Positions 6,292 through 8,720 of a DNA stretch of 8,720 nucleotides are shown piece by piece. Location: assembly GCA_027306955.1 (NCBI GenBank), contig DAHUXX010000114.1, positions 1 to 8,720 of the forward strand, written 5' to 3'. The position numbers and the translations under genes are program-made. Numbering within the stretch: the stretch's first letter is position 1; the number at the start of each line of letters is the position of its first letter. The stretch is from Acetobacteraceae bacterium. Its GTDB lineage: Bacteria; Pseudomonadota; Alphaproteobacteria; Acetobacterales; Acetobacteraceae. Under the pieces are notes generated by a model. It did no database searches. It saw only the letters and a program-made list of their open reading frames with translations, and was not told where the DNA came from.

Positions 6292-7173
6292 CACTTCCAC
6301 CTTTACGTCCACGTCCATGGAGAGAAAATCGCCGGGGCGGCCAATGTAGCCGCCGGCAACGGCGATCGCCTGCTCCGCGGTGCGCGCGACGCAGACGCGC
6401 AGCAGGTTGCGCCCGGCGATCAGCCCGTTGGTGGGGTCGAACTCCACCCAGCCGGCGCCAGGCAGGTAGACCTGGCACCAGGCATGCGTCGCGCCGCCGC
6501 CCACCATCCGCTCGGCGCTGTCCACCAGCGCCTCGTCGTAGAGATAGCCGCTGACGAAGCGCGCGGCGAAACCCAGCGAGCGCACCGTCTCCATCATCAG
6601 CACCGCGAGGTCGCGGCAGGCGCCTCTTCGTTGCGATAGTGTGACGAGAGGCGGGTTGGTGCCCTCCGCCGCGCGCGCCTCATAGGCAAAATCCTCGCGG
6701 ATCGCCTGGGTGATGCCGGCGAGCAGGTTCAGCGTGCGGATCGGCGCGTCGCGGCGAAGGAAACGCCGTGCCCAGGCATCGAGCCTGCGTTCCGCGTCCG
6801 GATACTGGCGCTCGATCAATCGGCCGAGGTCGGGCATCTCCTCGGCGGCGTAGCTGAACGGATAGGTCTCGGCGAGCGGGTCGAGCGTCTCGCGCGGCAG
6901 CGCGGGGCCGGAGGGGTAGTGCTCGCAATCGAGCGTCGAAACGATATCAAGACGATCGGCTTCCGCCCCGTTCCACTCGACGTAGCAGACGGAGTTGGCG
7001 AAGACGTCGTGCGCCCAGCGGATGGCAGCGGCCGGCGGGTCAATGCCGATGGTGGCGTTGAGCAGGCGCAGATCGTGGCTGTCGCGCGGGCGCAGCATCA
7101 GCCGGTGCGGGGTGAATCGCACTGGGCAGGCATAACGATACGTCGTCGCATGGATGACGCGGACGTGCGGCAT
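6286..7173 (-). CDS. Transglutaminase-like cysteine protease family protein
   Basis: The 295-residue protein has the two-part layout of the bacterial transglutaminase-like family. An N-terminal beta domain (about 1-85: VIHATTYRYACPVRFTPHRL, then WAHDVFANSV) matches the Bact_transglu_N type. The papain-fold transglutaminase core (about 150-255) shows an apparently complete catalytic triad: C186 in RRGACRDLA, H230 in THAWCQVY and D246 in VEFDPTNG. Such proteins may be peptidases or amide-forming or amide-breaking enzymes, and the substrate is not known. I see no signal peptide, so it is probably cytoplasmic. ATG 7173 starts exactly where family similarity begins (MPHVRVIHATTYRY); the ribosome binding site is weak (CACGGA). 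The frame is open for 144 more codons upstream, but that part lies within the COQ9 gene and is arginine-rich shadow sequence. It is the last gene of the def-COQ9 operon, 14 bases after the COQ9 stop. Confidence 0.87.
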   Translation of the reverse strand: MPHVRVIHATTYRYACPVRFTPHRLMLRPRDSHDLRLLNATIGIDPPAAAIRWAHDVFANSVCYVEWNGAEADRLDIVSTLDCEHYPSGPALPRETLDPLAETYPFSYAAEEMPDLGRLIERQYPDAERRLDAWARRFLRRDAPIRTLNLLAGITQAIREDFAYEARAAEGTNPPLVTLSQRRGACRDLAVLMMETVRSLGFAARFVSGYLYDEALVDSAERMVGGGATHAWCQVYLPGAGWVEFDPTNGLIAGRNLLRVCVARTAEQAIAVAGGYIGRPGDFLSMDVDVKVEVG

Positions 7174-7187
7174 CGGGTCCGTGCGGA

Positions 7188-7781
7188 TCAGGCTGCGTGG
7201 CGGGTGAGGCGCTGGCGCAGCCTGGTGACGCGACCGGCGTCGGCGAGCCGGCGGTCGAGGAACGCCATGGTCGCCTCGTCGTCCGGCGACCCGTCGCGCA
7301 GCCAGAACAGCATCGTCGCGGTGTGGATCGCGGCGACGGTGGCGCGCTTGGTGTACCAGGAGAAATCGGCCGAGCGGTCGCCGGCGGCCTGCCACAGCGC
7401 GTCCGCGGTGCGGGCAGCGACGCGGGCGGCGAGCAGCGGCTGGGCGGCGAGGAGGGCGGCGCCGCGGCGCAACTCGGCCCGCCATGGCCGCTCGACAGCC
7501 AGCCGCAGCTCGATCGCGCGGCGGATCCGCTGGGCGCCGCGCAGGGAAGCCATGTTCTCGGCGGAGGCGGCCTCGAGCATGCGGCGGTCGGCATAGGCGG
7601 CCCACTCCGCGACCAGCTCCGCGCCGCCCTGGGTGAACATCAGGGGTGCGAGATCCGGGTCGGCGCCCAGGGAGCGAAGTCCGTCGCGGATGGCCGTGAG
7701 CGTCCAGCCCCGGCGGCCGACATGGGCGATCCCCGCGAGCAGTGCCGCGTCACGCTCCGGATCGGGGAGGGGTTCGCTCAT
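7188..7781 (-). CDS. COQ9 family protein (ubiquinone biosynthesis)
   Basis: The 197-residue, mostly helical protein has a TetR-like N-terminal region and the family signature SADFSWYTKR (137-146), followed by ATMLFWLRDGS and FLDRRLADAGR. Mitochondrial COQ9 is a lipid-binding accessory protein that helps COQ7 hydroxylate demethoxy-ubiquinone. Bacterial homologues in alphaproteobacteria are assumed to act in ubiquinone synthesis at the inner membrane, but I infer this from the family only. Start ATG 7781 (MSEPLPDPERDAALLAG) overlaps the def stop as ATGA, which suggests translational coupling; there is no strong separate Shine-Dalgarno. Length is normal for the bacterial family. The transglutaminase-like gene follows 14 bases downstream. 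Confidence 0.9.
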   Translation of the reverse strand: MSEPLPDPERDAALLAGIAHVGRRGWTLTAIRDGLRSLGADPDLAPLMFTQGGAELVAEWAAYADRRMLEAASAENMASLRGAQRIRRAIELRLAVERPWRAELRRGAALLAAQPLLAARVAARTADALWQAAGDRSADFSWYTKRATVAAIHTATMLFWLRDGSPDDEATMAFLDRRLADAGRVTRLRQRLTRHAA

Positions 7782-8308
7782 ATCGTGCCCGCCCTGGTGA
7801 GTTCCTCGATGAAGCCGAACTGGGAGAAATCCCGCATCCGCATCGGGTAGAGGATGCCGTCGAGGTGGTCGTACTCGTGCTGGACCACGCCGGCGTGGAA
7901 CCCCGCGACCTCGCCGCCCACCGGCCTGCCCTCGGTGTCCATGCCGCTGTAGCGGATGCGCCAGTGCCGCGGCACCGCGGCGCGCAGACCGGGGATGGAC
8001 AGGCACCCTTCCCAGCGCGGGCGGACGTCGTCGCCGAGCAGCTCCAGCACCGGGTTGATGACGGCGGTGTTGCCGATGGTGACGTCCTCGGTGTCGCCGG
8101 TGGTGCGCTCGGAGCGGACGCGGAAGACGAAGAGGCGCAGCGGCACGTGCACCTGCGGCGCGGCGAGGCCGGCGCCGGGCGCGTCCTCCATCGTGTCCAT
8201 CATGTCGGCGACCAGGCGGCGGATTTCCGGCGCTGTCGGGTCGGAAACAGGGTCGGCGCGCTGCAGCAGCACGGGGTGGCCCATGCGGGCGATCTTCAGG
8301 ATAGCCAT
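7778..8308 (-). CDS. def: Peptide deformylase
   Basis: Peptide deformylase removes the formyl group from the N-terminal methionine of new proteins at the ribosome, using a divalent metal (usually iron). The 176-residue protein has all three family motifs: GAGLAAPQ (45-52), EGCLSIPG (100-107) with metal ligand C102, and HEYDH (144-148) with ligands H144 and H148 and catalytic E145. It therefore looks active. Ala46 replaces the more usual Ile/Val in the first motif, a mild change. ATG 8308 (MAILKIARMGHPVL) is preceded by GAGGA four bases upstream; the open frame further upstream enters the rpsU region and is not family-like. It is the first gene of an operon with the COQ9 and transglutaminase genes and overlaps COQ9 by ATGA. 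fmt, the common partner of def, is not adjacent, so this may be a second def copy in the genome. Confidence 0.95.
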   Translation of the reverse strand: MAILKIARMGHPVLLQRADPVSDPTAPEIRRLVADMMDTMEDAPGAGLAAPQVHVPLRLFVFRVRSERTTGDTEDVTIGNTAVINPVLELLGDDVRPRWEGCLSIPGLRAAVPRHWRIRYSGMDTEGRPVGGEVAGFHAGVVQHEYDHLDGILYPMRMRDFSQFGFIEELTRAGTI

Positions 8309-8364
8309 CTTTTCCTCGTCCTCTCCCGCATGGGGGGATTGGTATATGCGCATGAGAAAAGCGT

Positions 8365-8394
8365 TTGGACAGGCCCGCCCGCGCGTGCTATGCG
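8365..8394 (+). promoter_or_regulatory. Candidate promoter of rpsU
   Basis: TTGGAC (8365-8370) lies 18 bases from TATGCG (8389-8394; CTATGC if read one base earlier). This fits the loose alphaproteobacterial housekeeping pattern, TTGAC at -35 with a CTAT-like -10. It lies about 90 bases before the rpsU start, in the 175-base gap between the divergent def and rpsU genes. For def I saw only a weak CATATA on the minus strand at about 8342-8347 without a good -35. Confidence 0.4.
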
Positions 8395-8483
8395 CGCCGC
8401 GTCCGGGCGGTGTTGCCGCGCCGGCAATGATTCTTGGCGCGCCGATGGGCGGGGCGCCGCAACAGAATGGAGATGGCGGCCAA

Positions 8484-8687
8484 GTGCAGGTTCTCGTTCG
8501 CGACAACAACGTCGACCAGGCGCTCAAGGCGCTGAAGAAGAAGCTCCAGCGCGAGGGCGTCTTTCGCGAGATGAAGCTGCGCCGACACTACGAAAAACCC
8601 TCCGAGCGCCGTGCGCGCGAGGCCGCCGAGGCCGTCCGCCGCGCCCGCAAGATGGAGCGCAAGCGGCTGGAGCGCGAGGGGTTCTGA
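8484..8687 (+). CDS. rpsU: 30S ribosomal protein S21
   Basis: S21 is a small, basic protein of the 30S subunit, located near the 3' end of 16S rRNA and important for initiation on natural mRNAs. The 67-residue product (MQVLVRDNNVDQALKALKKK at the start) covers the whole family, with the typical REMKLRRHYEKPSERRARE core (28-46) and an Arg/Lys-rich C-terminal helix. It starts with GTG at 8484; GGAG at 8469-8472 is 11 bases upstream, slightly far. An in-frame ATG at 8427 would add 19 residues that do not look like S21. It is transcribed away from def, so two translation-related genes share an intergenic region. Confidence 0.95.
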   Translation: MQVLVRDNNVDQALKALKKKLQREGVFREMKLRRHYEKPSERRAREAAEAVRRARKMERKRLEREGF

Positions 8688-8693
8688 GCCCTG

Positions 8694-8712
8694 CCGGGCG
8701 CTGCGCGCCCGG
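8694..8712 (+). terminator. Hairpin after rpsU
   Basis: CCGGGCGC (8694-8701) pairs with GCGCCCGG (8705-8712) around a TGC loop, six bases after the rpsU stop codon. The stem is strong, but the bases that follow (GTCCTGCC) contain no T-run, and the window ends there. It is a plausible transcription end, not a proven one. Confidence 0.45.
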
Positions 8713-8720
8713 GTCCTGCC

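Noticed and set aside
7174..7605. Upstream extension of the transglutaminase-like gene (144 codons)
   Set aside because: The extension is Arg/Pro-rich, overlaps the COQ9 gene in another frame, and family similarity starts exactly at the ATG at 7173.

Overview
The window comes from a high-GC alphaproteobacterial chromosome, most likely a member of the Acetobacteraceae or a close relative in the Rhodospirillales. The support is a ChpT-type histidine phosphotransferase (an alphaproteobacterial family), a COQ9-family ubiquinone protein, a DUF3553 protein, and a Hint_2-type domain whose wording (CFAGGTEIAT, SPDHAVFVDG, YLDTGNR) I associate with Acetobacteraceae. The genus cannot be fixed from the sequence. 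I see no mobile element, CRISPR array, tRNA or rRNA.

Layout. Positions 2-4159 (+) hold the 3' part of a very large gene whose start lies left of the window. It encodes about 1,185 residues of glycine/alanine/asparagine-rich beta-helix-like repeats, in six modules of unequal length, followed by a C-terminal Hint domain. Its 3' end overlaps tail-to-tail by 14 nt with chpT (4146-4793, -), a phosphorelay protein of the CtrA pathway. A short intergenic region (4794-4967) separates chpT from a divergent + strand pair: a small DUF3553 protein (4968-5177) and moaA (5245-6273), the radical-SAM enzyme that begins molybdenum cofactor synthesis. moaA ends in a perfect 24-bp palindrome that also contains the stop codon of the next, converging transcription unit.

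That unit runs on the minus strand in the order def (7778-8308), COQ9 family (7188-7781), transglutaminase-like protein (6286-7173). def and COQ9 overlap by ATGA, and the transglutaminase gene follows 14 nt later, so this looks like one three-gene operon. Upstream of def, and divergent from it, is rpsU (8484-8687, +), encoding ribosomal protein S21, with a plausible promoter and a GC-rich hairpin just after its stop.

Most of the right two thirds is ordinary housekeeping content: translation (def, rpsU), quinone synthesis (COQ9), cofactor synthesis (moaA) and cell-cycle signalling (chpT). The unusual part is the repeat/Hint protein on the left. Its visible repeat region contains no cysteine at all until the predicted catalytic cysteine of the Hint domain. 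This suggests an exported or surface polypeptide with an intein-like processing domain at its C terminus. Its export route and processing are not known from this sequence.
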